A model generated the notes under the pieces. The model was not told the DNA's origin, did no database searches, and worked only from the letters and a program-made list of their open reading frames with translations. Both the position numbers and the translations under genes were made by a program. 45,336 bases of DNA from NCBI GenBank assembly GCA_938036835.1, contig CALHWB010000002.1, positions 1 to 45,336 on the forward strand, given 5' to 3'. This stretch comes from an uncultured Propionibacterium sp. GTDB taxonomy: Bacteria; Actinomycetota; Actinomycetes; Propionibacteriales; Propionibacteriaceae. Shown here piece by piece: positions 43,028 to 45,336 of the stretch; the first letter of the stretch is position 1; each line of letters begins with the position of its first letter.

Positions 43028-45336
43028 GTCGTCCCCGCATTCGCGGGGGTGAGCCGGGTCCCGACTGGTGTGTCTACTTTACGAGTTAGTCGTCCCCGCA
43101 TTCGCGGGGGTGAGCCGCATCCAGCACATCGCGGGACACCAGCAAATGCGTCGTCCCCGCATTCGCGGGGGTGAGCCCAGAAGCAGATGGCTTCTGAGCT
43201 TAGCGCGTTGGTCGTCCCCGCATTCGCGGGGGTGAGCCGGTCTCGAAGATCGCGCTGAACGCCGCCTGTTCGTCGTCCCCGCATTCGCGGGGGTGAGCCC
43301 CGGTGCAGCTCGGTCAGGGTGACCAAGCCGGGGTCGTCCCCGCATTCGCGGGGGTGAGCCTACAACCCCCAAGACGAAACAGGTGATTTCGATGTCGTCC
43401 CCGCATTCGCGGGGGTGAGCCGAGCTTATCGCCGCTTTCGATACGGCCATTACTGTCGTCCCCGCATTCGCGGGGGTGAGCCTCACGAGCCCCTCCCCAA
43501 GCCTGAAGTTGACTTGTCGTCCCCGCATTCGCGGGGGTGAGCCGGCCACCTGGATCTGGATCCAAGATCTTCCCTAGTCGTCCCCGCATTCGCGGGGGTG
43601 AGCCCGCGGTTTGCGTCAACGTCGCGAGAGCGATCGGGTCGTCCCCGCATTCGCGGGGGTGAGCCCATCGTAGAGTCGATATCAACCGGGTCCTCAATGT
43701 CGTCCCCGCATTCGCGGGGGTGAGCCTGTTCTTCGGCGAGCCTGAAGGTCTGGCCATGCGTCGTCCCCGCATTCGCGGGGGTGAGCCCAACTCCGAGACG
43801 TTCCGGGCGATCGTCACCGGGTCGTCCCCGCATTCGCGGGGGTGAGCCTTCGACGGCGACCACCACACCGTGCGCAACGTCGTCGTCTCCGCATTCGCGG
43901 GGGTGAGCCGCCGAGAACGCTTGGATGTGCGGGGTCATGCCGGTCGTCCCCGCATTCGCGGGGGTGAGCCCGATGGTAGCAGTGTTGGTCATTGAGGCCA
44001 CCCGTCGTCCCCGCATTCGCGGGGGTGAGCCTGTGCCAGATACCGACCCGACTGCTGCTGGTGGGTCGTCCCCGCATTCGCGGGGGTGAGCCGGATCTTG
44101 CTTAATTGGATTATCACCCTCACGCGTCGTCCCCGCATTCGCGGGGGTGAGCCTACTACCGGATCGGTCGCTTCGGCTTTAATAGCGTCGTCCCCGCATT
44201 CGCGGGGGTGAGCCCCCCCACCGGTTATTAGCAGAAGCGAGGTAAGCGTCGTCCCCGCATTCGCGGGGGTGAGCCATTCCGGCGGATCCGCGCCAGCTAA
44301 AACAGCTAAGTCGTCCCCGCATTCGCGGGGGTGAGCCGAAGCATATCGTAATTATCTGGGCGGCCGTGGTGTCGTCCCCGCATTCGCGGGGGTGAGCCTC
44401 GATATCCAAAGAAGCATATCGTAATTATCTGGTCGTCCCCGCATTCGCGGGGGTGAGCCGCGCGCCGATAGCTCATCGAAAGAATCGGTGATGTCGTCCC
44501 CGCATTCGCGGGGGTGAGCCGTGCTTTCCCTCCAATTATGAGTCTCAAGAATAGTCGTCCCCGCATTCGCGGGGGTGAGCCGAGTGCTATCTCGATGCCG
44601 TAGATAATGTTTGGGTCGTCCCCGCATTCGCGGGGGTGAGCCTATCGGACACGCTATGGGTCAGCGCGCTAAGCTCGTCGTCCCCGCATTCGCGGGGGTG
44701 AGCCATCGGTATCAGTCTCGATCCGGGCAGCGGTCTGGTCGTCCCCGCATTCGCGGGGGTGAGCCAAAGCGGTCGCTCTATCCCATCGGAATCTTTGAGT
44801 CGTCCCCGCATTCGCGGGGGTGAGCCATGAGGCCGCAAAACCCCGGCCGCGCTCGTCGTAGTCGTCCCCGCATTCGCGGGGGTGAGCCTGCGCAGTTTAC
44901 CGCTGGCGCGCAGCCGGCTGTGTCGTCCCCGCATTCGCAGGGGTGAGCCATAGCATAAACGCTCACAATTGCATCCTTTCTAGTCGTCCCCGCATTCGCG
45001 GGGGTGAGCCGGAAATGCCCGGGATGCTCTCGTTAAGGAGGTTGTCGTCCCCGCATTCGCGGGGGTGAGCCCGCTGCCCAATTACCCGGCAGCCGCCCCC
45101 GCCTAGTCGTCCCCGCATTCGCGGGGGTGAGCCTATGGCCCGGGAGCTTATCGCCGCTTTCGATACGTCGTCCCCGCATTCGCGGGGGTGAGCCGGATCC
45201 CCAATGCGCTCCCGGCGCCGGACCCGAGTCGTCCCCGCATTCGCGGGGGTGAGCCCGCGCGCGTCCTCATAGGCTGCGGTGGCCTCCGGTCGTCCCCGCA
45301 TTCGCGGGGGTGAGCCGGACCAGGTCTCGGGCGGCC
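43028..45336 (+). CRISPR. Type I-E CRISPR array, 38 repeats, continues past the window
   Basis: There are 38 repeats of 28 bp starting at 43028 and ending at 45316, with 37 complete spacers and 20 nt of the 38th. The repeat starts GTCGTC, has the stem CCCCGC/GCGGGG around ATTC, and ends GTGAGCC, the usual I-E type. Spacers are 33 nt except numbers 21, 27, 30 and 34, which are 34 nt. Repeat 15 (43882) has T for C at position 7, and repeat 32 (44922) has A for G at position 18; the rest seem identical. Orientation by comparison with the E. coli repeat and by the cas2 side puts the leader at the left and transcription on the plus strand. Spacers 7 and 35, and 22 and 23, overlap in sequence. No spacer matches the rest of this window by eye. 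Confidence 0.98.

Noticed and set aside
42997..45301. Reverse-strand proteins rich in AHPRECGDD and GSPPRMRGR repeats
   Set aside because: They are translations of the CRISPR repeats and not genes.
43028..45336. Self-targeting spacers
   Set aside because: I found no spacer matching elsewhere in this window by eye; the rest of the genome is not visible.

Overview
The window is about 45 kb of high-GC DNA (roughly two thirds G+C in the housekeeping part). Gene content points to an actinobacterium able to live with little or no oxygen, most likely of the Propionibacteriaceae. It has CsoR/CopZ/CopA copper control, a Zur-type box, leaderless promoters of the form TANNNT-N6-ATG, a Mycobacterium-style YgjV-like protein, an F420-dependent-reductase-like gene and a fused pyruvate:ferredoxin oxidoreductase. 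The family assignment is inference; there is no rRNA or tRNA in the window to fix it.

Layout. (1) 1-~356: a low-GC stretch whose reading frame runs without a stop into GC-rich DNA; it looks foreign or chimeric. (2) 357-4109: a CoA-transferase/acetyl-CoA hydrolase divergent from a drug-efflux MFS pump and its TetR-type regulator, with a perfect 40-bp palindrome between them. (3) 4206-7073: the three AmmeMemoRadiSam genes (Memo, AMMECR1 and radical-SAM proteins) followed by an FKBP isomerase. (4) 7199-9569: an AztD-like zinc chaperone lipoprotein under a Zur box, divergent from an unknown lipoprotein. (5) 9828-13930: cutA, a YbaK-type editing protein, ogt, a YgjV-like membrane protein and dnaB. 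(6) 13931-14663: a non-coding stretch with DnaA boxes. (7) 14664-17538: csoR-copZ-copA. (8) 17727-24325: a reverse-strand redox operon: GltD-like flavoprotein, nifJ and a dihydroorotate-dehydrogenase-like protein. (9) 24469-33714: MTH1187-type protein, Fpg/Nei glycosylase, F420-type reductase, DUF418 membrane protein, an acyl-CoA ligase with an apolipoprotein-like tail, and two sugar kinases (xylulokinase and PfkB types). (10) 34208-45336: a complete type I-E CRISPR-Cas locus (cas3, cse1, cse2, cas7, cas5, cas6e, cas1, cas2), then an array of 38 repeats that continues beyond the window.

How the parts work together. The cas genes are all on the plus strand with 1-11 nt overlaps, so they form one operon. 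Cas1-Cas2 adds spacers at the cas2-proximal end, Cas6e cuts the transcript, Cascade (Cse1, Cse2, Cas7, Cas5, Cas6e) finds the target and Cas3 degrades it. The redox operon would oxidise pyruvate to acetyl-CoA and pass electrons to ferredoxin and NAD(P) through the flavoprotein; the CoA-transferase at the left could act on the acetyl-CoA. Metal handling is a second theme: copper (csoR-copZ-copA), zinc (aztD) and possibly divalent metals (cutA).

The most unusual points are: two pairs of CRISPR spacers taken from overlapping positions of the same targets; the 11-residue amphipathic repeats on the acyl-CoA ligase; the poorly understood AmmeMemoRadiSam trio; an aztD without its transporter genes; and the abrupt compositional break at the left end.
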